Assembly: GCF_000499845.2 (NCBI RefSeq)
Contig: NC_023753.2
Location: forward strand, 19,628,477 to 19,692,476
DNA: 64,000 nucleotides
From: Phaseolus vulgaris
Taxonomy: Eukaryota; Streptophyta; Magnoliopsida; Fabales; Fabaceae
Direction: 5' to 3'
Shown here: positions 19,258-32,242 of the stretch, in pieces
How the letters are laid out: each line of letters opens with the position of its first letter
Position numbering within the stretch: position 1 is the first letter of the stretch
Position numbers and translations under genes: made by a program
The notes under the pieces: model-generated
What the model was told of the DNA's origin: nothing
What the model saw: only the letters and a program-made list of their open reading frames with translations
Databases searched by the model: none

Positions 19258-21510
19258 CTTCCAAAGTGATGTGGAAAAAGTTAAGGAGCAAAAGGAATTG
19301 ATCTTGGTATGGTTGGTGCATAGCCAAGTTTGGTGATTCTGGCTAGATTTTGTGACTTGGTGGTGTGTGGGCTGAAAAACAAAAATCTTGGTTTTCGAAA
19401 AGTAGTTGGACTCAAACCTCACAAATGCCTCCAAAGTGATGTGGGAAAACTTTGGGAGCAAAAAGAAATGAACTTGGCATGGTTGGTGCTAAGCCAACTT
19501 TGGTTATTTAGCTAGATTTTTTTACTAAGTGGTGTGTGGGGTGAAAAACGAAAAATCATAATTTTTGAAAACTGGGTGGACTCAATCCTCTCAAATGCTT
19601 CCAAAGTGATGTGGAAATAGTTTGGGAACAAAAGGAATTGATATTGGTATGGTTGGTGCATGGCCAAGTTTGGTGATTTTGGCTAGATTTTGTGACTTTG
19701 TGGTGTGTTGGGTGAAAAACAAAAATCATGGTTTTGGAAAAGTGTCTGGACACAAACCTCACAAATGCCTCCAAAGTGATGTGGGAAAACTTTGGGTGCA
19801 AAAGGAATTGATCTTGCCATGGTTGGTGCTAAGCCAAGTTTGGTGATTTATATAGATTTTGTGACTTGGTGTTGTGTGGGGTGAAAAACGAAAAACATGA
19901 TTTTTGAAAAATGGGTGCACTCAATCTTTTCTAATTCTTCCAAAGTGATATGGAAAAATTTTGGGAGCAAAAGGAATTGATCTTGGTATGGTTGGTGCAT
20001 AGCCAAGTTTGGTGATTTTGGCTACATTTTCTGACTTGGTGGTGTCTGGGGTGAAAAACGAAAATCATGGTTTTGGAAAAGTGGATGGACTTAAACCTCA
20101 TAAATGCTTCCAAAGTGATGTGGGAAATGTTTGGGTGCAAAAGGAATTGATCTTGGCATGGTTGGTGCATAGCCAAGTTTGGTGATTTTGGCTAGATTTT
20201 TTGACTTGGTGGTGTGTGGAGTGAAAAACGAAAATCATGGTTTTGGAAAAGTGGATGGACTTAGATCTCACAAATGCCTCCAAAGTGGTGTGGGAAAAGT
20301 TTGGGAGCGAAAGGAATGGATCTTGGCATTGTTGGGGCTAAGCCAAGTTTGGTGATTTTGGTGTTTTGGCTATATTTTGTGACCTCGTGGTGTGTGGTGT
20401 GAAAAATGAAAATCATGATTTTTGAAAACTGGATGAACTCAATCCTCTCAAATGCTTCCCAAGTTATGTGGAAAAAGTATTGGAGTAAAAGGAATTGATC
20501 TTGGTATGGTTTGTACATAACCAATTTTTGTTATTTTTGCTATATTTTGTGACTTGTTGGTGTGTGGGGAGAAAAACGAAAATCATGGTTTTGGAAAAGT
20601 GGTCGGAGTCAAACCTCACAATTACCTCCAAAATGATGTGGGAATAGTTTGGGAGCAAAACGAATTGATTTTGGCATGGTTGGTGTGATGTCAAGTTTGG
20701 TTATTTTCGTGATTTCGCTAGATTTTGTGACTTGGTGGTGTGTGGGGTGAAAAACGAAAATCATCATTTTGGAAAAGTGGTTGGACTCAAACCTCACAAA
20801 TGCCTCTAAAGTGATGTGGCAAAAGTTTTGGAGCAAAAGGAAATGATCTTGTTATGGTTTGTGCTAAGCCAAGTTTGGTGATTTCGTTAGATTTTGTGAC
20901 TTGGTGGTGTGTAGGGTGAAAAACGAAAATTATAATTTTTGAAAACTGGCTAGACTCAATCCTCTCAAATGCTTCCAAAGTGATGGGGGAAAAACTTTTT
21001 AGCAAAAGGAATTGATCTTGGTATGGTTGATACATACCCAGGTTTGGTTATTTTGGCTAGATTTGGTGACTTGGTGGTGTGTGGGGTGAAAAACGAAAAT
21101 CATGGTTTTGGAAAAGTGGATGGACTTAAACTTCACAAATGCCTCCAAAGTGATGTGGGAAAAGTTTGGTGGCAAAAGGAATTGATCTTGGCATGGTTGG
21201 TACTCAGCCAAGTTCGGTCATTTGACTAGATTTTTTGACTTGGTGGTGTGTGGGGTGAAAAACGAAAATCATGATTTTTGAAAACTGTGTAGACTGAATC
21301 CTCTCAAATGCATTCAAAGTGATATGGAAAAAGTTTGGGTGCAAAATGAATTGATCTTGGTATGGTTGGTGCATTGCGAAGTTTAGTGATTTTGGCTAGA
21401 TTTTGTGACTTGGTGGTTTGTGGTGAGAAAAACGAAAATCATGATTTTATAACACTGGGCGGACTCAATCCTCTCAAATGCTTCCAAACTGATATGGAAA
21501 AACTATTGGA

Positions 21511-22206
21511 GCAAAAGGAATCGATCTTTGTATGGTTGATGCATAGCAAATTTTCGTGATTTTGGCTAGATTTTGTGACTTGGTGGTGTGCGGGGTGAAA
21601 AACGAAAATCATGGTTTTGGAAAAGTGGTCGGACTCAAACCTCAAAAATACCTCCACAGTGATGTGGGAATAGTTTGGGAGCAAAACGAATTGATGTTGG
21701 CATGGTAGGTGCGATGTCCAGTTTGGCTATTTTGGTAATTTGGCTAGATTTTTTGATTTAGTGGTGTGTGGGGATAAAAACGAAAATCATGATTTTTTAA
21801 AACTAGGTGGACTCAATCCTCTCAAATGCTTCCAATGTGATGTGCAAAAAGTTTGGGAGCAAAAGGAATCGATCTTTGTATGGTTGATGCATAGCAAATT
21901 TTCGTGATTTTGGCTAGATTTTGTGACTTGGTGGTGTGCGGGGTGAAAAACGAAAATCATGGTTTTGGAAAAGTGGTCGGACTCCAACCTCAAAAATACC
22001 TCCACAGTGATGTGGGAATAGTTTGGGAGCAAAACGAATTGATGTTGGCATGGTAGGTGCGATGTCCAGTTTGGCTATTTTGGTAATTTGGCTAGATTTT
22101 TTGATTTAGTGGTGTGTGGGGATAAAAACGAAAATCATGATTTTTTAAAACTAGGTGGACTCAATCCTCTCAAATGCTTCCAATGTGATGTGCAAAAAGT
22201 TTGGGA
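21511..22206. repeat. Recent 348-bp duplication of a satellite dimer
   Basis: The unusual variant GGAATCGATCTTTG occurs at about 21515 and again 348 bp later. Rare variants (GTGTGCGGGG, CCTCCACAGTG, GATTTAGTGG) are shared between the two blocks with almost no differences. Such near identity is much higher than between neighbouring monomers, which points to a recent tandem duplication of one dimer. Confidence 0.85.
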
Positions 22207-23790
22207 GCAAAAGGAATTGATCTTGGTATGGTTGGTGCATAGCCAAGTTTGGTGATTTTGGCTAGATTTTGTGACTTTGTGGTGTGTGAGGTGAAAAACG
22301 AAAATCATTGTTTGGAAAAGTGGATGGACTCAAACCTCACAAATGCCTCCAAGGTGATGTGGGAAAAGTTTGGTAGCAAAAGGAATTAATCTTGGCATGG
22401 TGGGTACTAAGCCAAGTTTGGTTATTTGGCTAGATTTTGTGACTTGGTGGTGAATTGGATGAAAAACGAAAATCATGATTTTTGAAAACTGGGTTGACTC
22501 AATCCTCTCAAATGATTGCAAAGTGATGTTGAAAATGTTTGGGAGCAAATGGAATTTATCTTGGTATGGTTGGTGCATAGCCAAATTTGGTGATTTTTGC
22601 TAGATTTTGTGACTTGGTGGTGTGTGGGGTAAAAACGAAAATAATGATTTTGGAAAGGTGGCTGGACTCAAACCTCAAAAATGCCTCCAAAGTTATGTGG
22701 GAAAAGTTTGGGAGCAAAAGGAAATGATCTTGGCATGGTTTGTGCTAAGACAAGTTTGGTGATTTCGTAAGATTTTGTGACTTTGTGGTGTGTGGGGTTA
22801 AAAACGAAAAATTATGATGTGCAAAAATGCTTCGAATGTGATGTGCAAAAAATTTTTTAGCAAAAGGAATTGATCTTGGTATGGTTGGTGCATAGCCAAG
22901 TTTGGTGATTTTGGCTAGATTTTGTGACTTGGTGGTGTGTGGGGTGATAAACGAAAATCATGGTTTTGGAAAAGTGGCTGGACTCAAACCTCACAAAGGC
23001 CTCCAAAGTGATGTGGGAAAGGTTTGGGAGCAAGAGGAATTGATCTTGGCATGGTTGGTACTAAGCCAAGTTTGGTTATTTGGCTAGATTTTTTGACTTG
23101 GTGGTGTGTGCGAGGAAAAACGAAAATCATGATTTTTGAAAACTGGGTGGACTCAATCCTCTCAAAAGCTCCCAAAGTGATGTGGAAAATTTTTTTGAGC
23201 TAAAGGAATTGATGTTGGTATGGTTGGTGCATAGCCAAGTTTGGTGATTTTGGTTATATTTTGTTACTTGGTGGTGTGTGGGTTGAAAAACGAAAATCAT
23301 GGTTTTGGAAAAGTGGCTGGATTTAAACCTCGCAAATGCCTCCAAAGTCATGTGGGAAAAGTTTGGGAGTAAAAGGAATTGATCTTGGCATGGTTGGTGC
23401 TAAGTCAAGTTTGGTGATTTTGGTGTTTTGGCTAGATTTTGTGACTTGGTGGTGTGTAGGGTCAAGAACGAAAATCATGATTTTTGAAAACTGGGTGGAC
23501 TCTATCCGCTCAAATGCTTCCAAAGTGATATGGAAAAAGTTTGGGAGCAAAAGAAATTGATCTTGGTATTGTTGGTGCATAGCTAAGTTTGGTGAATTTG
23601 GCTAGATTATGTGACTTGGTGGTGTGTGGGTTGAAAAACGAAAATCATGATTTTGGAAAATTGGGTGGACTCAATCCTCTAAACTACATCCAAAGTGATG
23701 TGGAAAAACTTTGGGAGCAAAAGGAATTGATCTTGGTATGGTTGGTGCATAGCGAAGTTTAGTGATTTTGGCTTGATTTGGTGACTTGGT

Positions 23791-24808
23791 GGTGTATGGG
23801 GTGATAAACGAAAATCATGGTTTTGGAAAAGTGGCTGGACTCAAACCTCACAAAGGCCTCCAAAGTGATGTGGGAAAGGTTTGGGAGCAAGAAGAATTGA
23901 TCTTGGCATGGTTGGTACTAAGCCAAGTTTGGTGATTTGGCTAGATTTTTTGACTTGGTGGTGTGTGCGATGAAAAACGAAAATCATGATTTTTGAAAAC
24001 TGGGTGGACTCAATCCGCTCAAATGCTTCCAAAGTGATATGGAAAAAGTTTGGGAGCAAAAGAAATTGATCTTGGTATTGTTGGTGCATAGCCAAGTTTG
24101 GTGAATTTGGCTAGATTTTGTGACTTGGTGGTGTGTGGGTTGAAAAACGAAAATCATGATTTTTGAAAATTGGGTAGAATCAATCCTCTCAACTACATCC
24201 AAAGTGATGTGGAAAAACTTTGGGAGCAAAAGGAATTGATCTTGGTATGGTTGGTGCATAGCGAAGTTTAGTGATTTTGGCTTGATTTTGTGACTTGGTG
24301 GTGTATGGGGTGATAAACGAAAATCATGGTTTTGGAAAAGTGGCTGGATTCAAACCTCACAAAGGCCTCCAAAGTGATGTGGGAAAGGTTTGGGAGCAAG
24401 AAGAATTGATCTTGGCATGGTTGGTACTAAGCCAAGTTTGGTGATTTGGCTGGATTTTTTGACTTGGTGGTGTGTGCGATGAAAAACGAAAATCATGATT
24501 TTTGAAAACTGGGTGGACTCAATCCGCTCAAATGCTTCCAAAGTGATATGGAAAAAGTTTGGGAGCAAAAGAAATTGATCTTGGTATTGTTGGTGCATAG
24601 CCAAGTTTGGTGAATTTGGCTAGATTTTGTGACTTGGTGGTGTGTGGGTTGAAAAACGAAAATCATGATTTTTGAAAATTGGGTAGAATCAATCCTCTCA
24701 ACTACATCCAAAGTGATGTGGAAAAACTTTGGGAGCAAAAGGAATTGATCTTGGCATGGTTGGTGCTAAGTCAAGTTTGGTGATTTTGGTGTATTGGCTA
24801 GATTTTGT
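23791..24808. repeat. Recent 509-bp duplication of a satellite trimer
   Basis: GGTGTATGGGGTGATAAACG occurs at 23791 and 24300. The following three monomers, with rare variants AAAGGCCTCC, GCAAGAAGAATTG and CAACTACATCC, are nearly identical between the blocks. This shows that three-monomer units also amplify in this array. Confidence 0.85.
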
Positions 24809-27529
24809 GACTTGGTGGTGTGTAGGGTTAAGAATGAAAATCATGATTTTTGAAAACTGGGTGGACTCAATCCGCTCAAATGCTTTCTAAGTGATATGGA
24901 AAAAGTTTGGGAGCAAAAGAAATTGATCTTGGTATTGTTGTTGCATAGCCAAGTTTGGTGAATTTGGGTAGATTTTGTGACTTGGTGGTGTGTGGGTTGA
25001 AAAACGAAAATCATGATTTTGAAAAGTGGCTGGACTAAAACCTCACAAATGCCTCCAAAGTGATGTGGGAATGGTTTGGGAGCGAAAGGAATTGATCTTG
25101 ACATGGTTGGTGTGAAGTCAGCTTTGGTGATTTGGCTAGATTGTATGATTTGGTGGTGTGTGGGGTGAAAAACGAAAATCATGATTTTTGAAAACTGGAT
25201 GGACTCAATCCCCTCAAATTCTTCCAAAGTGATGTGCAAAAAGTTTGGAAGCAAAAGGAATTGATCTTGGTATAGTTGGTGCATAGCCAAGTTTGGTGAT
25301 TTTGCCTAGATTTTATGACTTGGTGGTGTGTGGGGTGAAAAACGAAAATCATGGTATTGGAAAAGTGGGTGGACTTAATCTTCTCAAATGCTTGCAAAGT
25401 GATATGGAAAAAGTTTGGGAGCAACAGAAATTAATCTTCTTATTGTTGGTGCATAGCCAAGTTTTGTGATTTTGGCTAGATTTTGTGGCTTGGTGGTGTG
25501 TGGGTTGAAAAAAAAATCATGATTTTTGTAAACCGGACATACTCAATCCTCTCAACTTCTTCTAAAGTGATGTGGAAAAAGTTTGGGAGCAAAAGGAATT
25601 GGTCTTGGTATGTTTGGGGCGAAAAACGAAAATCATGGTTTTGGAAAAGTGGTTGAACTCAAACCTTACAAATGCCGCCAAAGTGATGTGGGAATAGTTT
25701 GATTGAAAAAAGAATTGATCTTGGTATGGTTCGTGGGAAGTAAAGTTTGGTGATTTTGGTAATATGGCTAGATTTTGTGACTTGGTGGTGTCTGGGGTGA
25801 AAAACGAAAGTCATGATTTTTGAAAACTGTGTAGACTCAATCCTTTCAAATGCCTCCAAAGTGATGTGCAAAACGTTTGGGAGCAAAACGAATTGATCTT
25901 GGTATGGTTGGTACTTAGCCAAGTTTGGTGATTTTGGCTAGATTTTGTGACATGGTGATGTGTGGGGTGAAAAATGAAAATCATGGTTTTGGAAAAGTAG
26001 ATGGACTTAAACCTCCCAAATGCATCCAAAGTGATGTGGGAAAAGTTTGGGTGCAAAAGGAATTTATCTTGGCATGGTTGGTACTAAGCCAAGTTTGGTC
26101 ATTTGACCAGATTTTGTGACTTGGTGGTGTGTGGGGAGAAAAACGAAAATCATGATTTTTGAAAACTGGGTCGACTCAATCCTCTCAAATGCATTCAAAG
26201 TGATATGGAAAAAGTTTGGGTGCAAAATGAATTGATCTTGGTATTGTTGGTGCATAGCCATGTTTGGTGATTTTGCCTAGATTTTGTGACTTGGCGATGT
26301 GTGGGGCGAAAAACGAAAATCATGGTTTTTGAAAAGTGGATGGACTTAAACCTCACAAATGCCTCCAAAGTGATCTGGGAAAAGTTTGGGTGCAAAAGGA
26401 ATTGATCTTGGCATGGTTGGAACTAACCCAAGTTTGGTCATTTGACTAGATTTTGTGACTTGGTGGTGTGTGGGGTGAAAAACGAAAATCATGATTTTGG
26501 AAAAGTGGATGGACTTAGACGTCACAAATGTCTCCAAAGTGGTGTGGGAAAAGTTTGGGAGCGAAAGGAATGGATCTTGGCATTGTTGGGGCTAAGCCAA
26601 GTTTGGTGATTTTGGTGTTTTGGCTAGATTTTGTGACCTGGTGGTGTGTGGTGTGAAAAACGAAAATCATGATTTTATAACACTGGGCGGACTCAATCCT
26701 CTCAAATGCTTCCAAAGTGATGGAAAAAGTATTGGAGCAAAAGGAATGGATCTTGGTATGGTTTGTGCATAGCCAATTTTTAAGATTTTGGCTAGATTTT
26801 GGGACTTGGTGGTGTGTAGGGTGAAAAACGAAAAATCATGGTTTTGGAAAAGTGGTCGGACTCAAACCTCAAAAATACCTCCAAAGTGATGTGGGAATAG
26901 TTTCGGAGCAAAAGGAATAGATGTTGGCATGGTAGGTGCGATGTCAAGTTTGGTTATTTTGGTGATTTGGCTAGATTTTGTGACTTGGTTGTGTGTGGGG
27001 ATAAAAACCAAAATCATGAATTTTTAAAACTAGGTGGACTCAATCCTTTCAAATGCTTCCAATGTGATGTGCAAAAAGTTAGGGAGCAAAACAAATTGAT
27101 CTATGTATGGTTCGTGCGTAGCCAAGTTTGGTGATTTTGGCTAGATTTTGTGACTTGGTGGTGTGTGAGGTGAAAAACGAAAATCATGGTTTGGAAAAGT
27201 GGATTGGCTAAAACCTCACAAATGCCTCCAAGGGGATGTGGGAAAAGTTTGGGAGCAAAAGGAATTGATCTTGGCATGGTTGGTACTAAGCCAAGTTTGG
27301 TTATTTGGCTAGATTTTGTGTCTTGGTGGTGAATTGGATGAAAAACGAAAATCATGATTTTGAAAACTGGGTGGACTCAATCCTCTGAAATGCTTGCAAA
27401 GTGATGTTGAAAATGTTTGGGAGCAAATGGAATTGATCTTGGTATGGTTGGTGCATAGCCAAATTTGGTGATTTTTGCTAGATTTTGGACTTGGTGGTGT
27501 GTGGGGTGATAAACGAAAATCATGGTTTT

Positions 27530-28753
27530 TGTTTCGTCCGGTTGACCTGAGACGTCTTCGTGCGCAACTTCAACCGTCAGCTAGGGACTCCTTCCCACGG
27601 GTTACCTGTGGATTTCTGCAAAGAAGGACAAAAGGGCGCCCTAGCGGCCGTTTGCACTCCGACGCTCAAGTCAGCCAGCAAGAAACACCAAAAACTATGC
27701 ACCTCCATATCGGAGCACCGCGTATGGCACTCTGAAGGTGGTTAAAAGGAAACTGTGTCTAGTGTATATTTTCTCCTTCTAGCAAAGATCTTTCCCTAGT
27801 CCCTTGTGCGTAACCGCAAGGCTAGAGCAAGCGACTAAAGAGTTTCTGGGAAATTTGCCAAGAGTTCGAACCCCGTTCCCAACATCCTCAGCGCTATTTA
27901 AACTACCCAAGCATTTAAAGCGCCTTAAAGCGCTTTTAATCATAAAACGTAACGCACTTAATTAACGCGTCTAATTAGAAAACGTAGCGCATTTAAGACG
28001 TTGAAACGCTTGGGAGCCTTTATAGTACCTTAAACGCTCGAAACAGAAACTGTATTAAATGACTCTAATTACCTGGTACCTGACTAAAAGGTGTTTCTAT
28101 TCTGACCTGGCTGTCGTACACGTGGAGGGCCTCACAGTGCCATGACCCCATCTGGGACGTTTCTGCCCATCTGGGGACGTTTCTACGTGTGAGTCCTCCT
28201 GCTTGGGAGTGCTACTGCGCAAGGGGTGACTTTTTGGGTGCCAACTCATGCCCCCAATCGTCTAGTCACTCACTTTGAGAGCGTATCTGCCTTCCTCTCG
28301 TACCCTGCACCTGGCTACCCTGGGCGTGACCCTCCCCTTGAGTCGTATCTGTCCCAAAGGCGTCTCTAGGGCGGCAGGGGTACTTCACGAGTCAGGCTGC
28401 CCTACACTGGTGCTATCACTATGGCCTTGAAGCCACCTTTTCCTTCTCTTTATCACTACCCCGAATTATTGGGACCTGAGGCCTTCCCACGGCGTCGCTC
28501 CCTCCATGGTCTTTCCTACCCATGGGTATCGGGGAACCGCGCTGTGACTGCCTTGACTTAAATAATATTTGATCTTGGCGACGCCGTGGTTGGGCGACGC
28601 CTGCACCTAGGCGAAGCCTCGCCTTGGCGACGCTTCCTCTTGGCGACGCTGGTACTTGGCGCCTCTTCACCTAGGCGACGCCTTGTGTTGACTTTGACTC
28701 CTGGCGTTGACTTTGACCTTGACTTGGTCAACGCCCGGATACGGGACGGTACA
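27530..28753 (-). repeat. 3' LTR of element D
   Basis: It starts TGTTTCGTCCGGTTGACC and ends GGGACGGTACA. Its right third (28575-28690) is packed with GGCGACGCC-like motifs after CTTGG or CTAGG. A block CTCCCTCCATGGTC followed by GGTATCGGGG at 28498-28535 reappears as a tandem array inside the element (32243-32470). Confidence 0.95.
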
Positions 28754-28765
28754 CAAGCCCCCCAG
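28754..28765 (-). promoter_or_regulatory. Polypurine tract of element D
   Basis: The minus strand reads CTGGGGGGCTTG next to the LTR, identical to element C although the two LTRs are unrelated over most of their length. Confidence 0.85.
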
Positions 28766-28820
28766 TCTTAAACCGAAGACTTGTCTTCAGCGCAAAGACT
28801 AAGGCTTCGCCCACGCCGTC

Positions 28821-28985
28821 CACGTGCCACCCTGATGACGTGTCATTCCCTGCTGACTCAACAATTCTCGAATTATTGACGTGACACTCTCTGAACCATA
28901 GGGGCGCTCTTAATGGCTGATTGGACATCCTCTGAAGCGGGGAAAATAACACCTTTCGGGGCTACGCTTAATCGTGCGCCACGTG
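28821..28985 (+). promoter_or_regulatory. Candidate promoter of antisense gene 1 in element D (ACGT boxes)
   Basis: CACGTG occurs at 28821-28826 and 28980-28985. TGACGTGTCA (28836-28845) and GACGTGACAC near 28879 lie between them. These are G-box and C-box-like bZIP sites in the same position as the four-box cluster of element C. A transcription role is inferred. Confidence 0.45.
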
Positions 28986-29248
28986 GCTCATCACACGGCC
29001 AGCCTTTAGAGTCTCTTGCGCTCCCCTTGGGCGCTTAATCCTTTGACACGCGGCATGATCTCTCGGCTCCTGATTAGCGCCTCTTGGGTTGCAAATGTAA
29101 CGTTCAAGTTACCCCAAACCCCGCGCTCACACCACTGTTACATCCATTCTCTCTGCATCTCCGCACTGTTCATCGCCTTCAAACCCTTTCCCTGCAACTC
29201 CTGCTCTTTCCTTCGTGCTCTCCGTCCTCCCTTACTTCGACAACAAAG

Positions 29249-29482
29249 GTATGATTTTTGCACATCCCGACTCTTCTCCTTCGTCGCATTGCATAGTTTA
29301 TTGAATTGCCTGGGACTGTTTACGTTTATGCATTACTGTGTTCTTCCGCTTCTTCTTTCTTCTCTGTTCCCTTCTCCTTCTTTCTGGGTTTTCTCGCGTG
29401 GGTGGTATTTCCTGGGGTTTTACCCCCTTGTCTGTCTTGGCATCACTTTGTTAAAAACCGTTTTCCTTTCTTCTTTCTCCAG
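29249..29482 (+). other. Predicted 5'UTR intron of antisense gene 1, element D
   Basis: The donor is CAAAG|GTATGA and the acceptor TTCTCCAG|CTATT, followed 15 bases later by the start codon at 29498. It mirrors the element C intron at 5909-6174 in both splice flanks and in distance to the start. Confidence 0.65.
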
Positions 29483-29497
29483 CTATTTATTCACACC

Positions 29498-31785
29498 ATG
29501 ACGCGCCCGAACTCCCAGTCTGGTTCTCCCCCCAAGACCCCCAAGTCCAATTATAAAGTCTTCTATACATGGGCCCCCGACGAGCTTTTGAACGAGTACA
29601 CCAGCCTGACATCCTTTCAGGACCTGGAGAATCATCGTGGGGATCCCCACTTGTATAACTTTAATGCTTTATGCCGCACTCATGACGCGCACATCTCTGT
29701 TCGTCCCGGCCGACCGGGGGAACCTATGTGTGTGGATGACAGACCTAGAAAGGGGAGTCCCTTCTTCTTCATATACCAGGCGGTGTTTAAGCGCGTCGGG
29801 GTGCACCTCCCATTCACACCCTTTGAGAGGGAACTCCTCACCGAGATTAACACAGCCCCCGCCCAGCTCCATCCCAACAGCTAGGCATTTGTAAGGGGTT
29901 TTCAAATTCTCTGTGGGCACCTGGGCATCCTTCCTTCCGTGGATGTTTTCTTGCATTTCTTCGAAGTGAAGAAACAGGAGAAAAGCTTTTGGGTAAGCTT
30001 CTCCGGGATCGCGGGTAGGATCATCCTCTCCCTCTTCTAGAACTCCTACAAAAACTGGAAAGGAAAATTCTTTAGGGTGTGCAGCGCCAAGCACGACCCC
30101 ACAGCCTTAGACGGTTTTCCCCTGTACTGGACGGAGCACCCTAAGCTGCTCAGGGCCAAAGCCCTGGATGAGCTATCCCCTGCTGACAGGGAGGTATGCA
30201 AGGCCTTGGCTGGCCTGGGGATCGTCTTCGATACATTGAAGCTTATCGCAAGCGAATACAACGCTCACGCCCTGACCACATATTTTGGTAGGGAGACCCT
30301 CCCCTTACCATCGTTTGTTATCTGTACCTTACTACCAGATGTTTGTTCCTCTGGCCTCTTCCACCTGTTTTCCATTGTACCATGTGATTCGCGTCTCACG
30401 TTTCTACGCGTTTTGTGATTTTGCATAATTGCTTTGGCTTTGACTTCTGCTGCTTGGTTTATCTGAATGTAGGATCGGTGACGGGCGCCTCCAAAAGGAT
30501 GATGCTGGCGAAAGCGATAAAGGACGCTCGTGCTGCCAAAGCGGGCGCCTCTTCCGCCCCTACTGCTGACCCGAACCCCCCATCAACCCTGCCTCTGCCA
30601 CCACCGACCACTACCGAAGCTACTCTAGGCTCATCTTCACCGTCCCCACATAGCCCTGAGGCGCTTCAGACTCCCGGCTCTCCTCTGCCCATTGCCGCCG
30701 TTCCTCTGGCCGTGGCCTCATCGCCGGCCCCAACCCCCCTCGACAAAGGGAAGCGGGTCTTGGAGATCATATCCGACGATGAAGACTCGGATGGCGTGGC
30801 ACCCTTCAAGAGGAGGAAATCTGCAAGGGTTCCCCTCCTACCAGCGGCGTCGCCCCAGGGAGAGGATTCTTTCAGGGACAATCCTCCAAGCGCTACTTCC
30901 CTTCCCCCCACAACCGTCCAAGAGGATATAGGCGAAGGCGCCGAGTCTGCTCCACCTCCGCCACCGGCAGAGGTCTCTGCTTCTCCTGCCCCCGTCGCTG
31001 CCGCCCCCGATCTTATCGCCATCCCTCCTCCAATTATGCATTTGATGAGGGGCTTCAGTGGGGGAACAATGGCAGAGGGCTCCGACAGGAAGGAGGGCAA
31101 GCCTTTCTACTTGGGGGCCTTCTTGGCGGTGGCCCTTGAATGGCGCGCCCAGGCCATAAACGCTGCTTTGCGAACCCAAACCCTCCAGGCCTTGGAAACA
31201 AGGGTAGTTGCCCTGGAGGAGGAAAGGAAGATTTTGGGATGCCAAAACGAAACTTACCAAACCACCCTGAAGCAGGCGCAAGAGTCCAAAGCAGAGGCTG
31301 AAAAGCAACTGGCAGAGGCGGTGGAGCTCCAGGCCGACTTCTACGCTCGGGAAGTCGCCCTCAAAGTTCAGGTAACGAGCCTTCAAGACATAGTCGAAGC
31401 TTACGAAGAAGTTCAAAAGGAATTGAAGGACCGCTGCTGTGAGCAAGCTGACGAAATGGAGCGGATGGAGGGGGAAATGGCTACCCAGGCCAAAGCTATG
31501 GGCCTTCTCCAGGTTGACTACGACAAACTGCAGGTCGAGGTCAGCCGACTACGTGTGGAGAAGGAGGCTTCGGAGAAGCAGGTAGCTTCTGGGGACGCCA
31601 CCATTGAGGAGCTAGAGAAGGACAAAAAGACCCTCATCCAGGACATGGCGGGCACTTTCGAGGAGGGATTCCAGGAGGCTCTGGCCCAAGCTGTCTGCAT
31701 GAATCCGGGGATCGACATTTCCAACTGCGATTCCACTCACCACATTGTTGATGGAAAAGTCGTGCCCCTGGAACTGCACGATTGA
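29498..31785 (+). pseudogene. Antisense gene 1 of element D (long form with coiled coil)
   Basis: Exon 1 (29498-30287) starts MTRPNSQSGSPPK and carries the same N-domain as C: CVDDRPRKGSPFFFIY, LPFTPFERELLTEI, QLHPNS, FEVKKQ, WKGKFF, GFPLYW. Exon 2 (30473-31785) has a KGKR patch, an acidic SDDEDSD stretch followed by KRRK (nuclear-signal-like), a Pro-rich linker, a coiled coil of about 190 residues and a C-terminal VDGKVVPLE motif. Two TAG codons in exon 1 (29882-29884, where Trp is expected, and 30038-30040) disable it; exon 2 is fully open. Function is unknown. Confidence 0.78.
30288..30472 (+). other. Predicted phase-1 intron of antisense gene 1, element D
   Basis: The donor is TTTG|GTAGGG and the acceptor AATGTAG|GA. 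Joining gives YF-G-SVTGASKR, which aligns with the YI-D-SMTGKDRR junction of element C. Phase and position are conserved. Confidence 0.8.
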
Positions 31786-32242
31786 ACCGCCACCCTCGAC
31801 CATCACTTTATTCCTTTACACTTGTTTTAACCTTCTTTGATAAACTTGTAATTCTTTGAATTGTCTGCACTTTCGTTACAACTTTGGGTTTTTGCATGAT
31901 TACTTTCGTGCCATTGCGATATAGAATTTCGCCTGTGTGATTTTACTTTCGTTCTTTGCCTTCACGTGCTTCGGTTGTTTTGCCTGTACTATACCCGTTT
32001 CTTTCACTGCGTTGGGCGGCCTTGTATGTCCAGGGAAGGTCACGCGTCGATGCCCACGCCCATGGAGAGGCTTGCCTAATGGGGCCGTATCGTCCACGGG
32101 GTGTCTCTAACACCAAAGCGATCCGTCCCTTGATTCTTAGTGCCCGGCGCCCACGTCTAAGGAGAGGCCTGCTACAGCAGCGCCGTATCGTCCCCGGGTG
32201 TCTAAAAACGCCGAGTGCTCTGGGGAGGGGGGGGGGGTCGTT
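31786..32242. other. 3' flank of antisense gene 1 with a ~97-bp duplication
   Basis: This is noncoding. Two related blocks, GGAGAGGCTTGCCTAATGG and GGAGAGGCCTGCTACAGCAG, each followed by CCGTATCGTCC, lie about 97 bp apart (near 32055 and 32151). A G-run of about 11 bases is at 32227-32237. This is part of the variable spacer of element D. Confidence 0.65.

Larger units (their letters stand above)
19258..27529. repeat. Satellite array 1: ~170-bp monomers with alternating A and B types (~48 copies)
   Basis: The anchor GAAAAACGAAAATCATG recurs every 169-178 bp. Two monomer types largely alternate. Type A has ATGATTTTTGAAAACTGG, CAATCCTCTC and GGTGCATAGCC. Type B has ATGGTTTTGGAAAAGTGG, AAACCTCACAAATGCC and GGTACTAAGCC. 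The functional repeat is therefore a dimer of about 340-350 bp, with occasional trimers. The array continues in arrays 2 and 3 after TE insertions. I cannot name the family; the trimer length invites comparison with the 528-bp khipu satellite of common bean. Confidence 0.93.

Noticed and set aside
19258..27529. Dozens of minus-strand ORFs of 60-150 codons with similar proteins (HPTHHQVTKSSQNHQTWL-like)
   Set aside because: They are repeats of one satellite monomer read in shifting frames. The monomer length (~170 bp) is not a multiple of three, starts and ends vary, and the same DNA is read in different frames in neighbours.
19258..27529. CRISPR-like array
   Set aside because: Repeats are ~170 bp and contiguous without unique spacers, and the context is plant nuclear DNA.
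29498..30287. DNA-transposon transposase, as the Pfam-style name Transposase_28 might suggest
   Set aside because: No catalytic DDE/D triad or terminal inverted repeats can be seen. The domain occurs only inside LTR elements here, so the name does not establish an activity.
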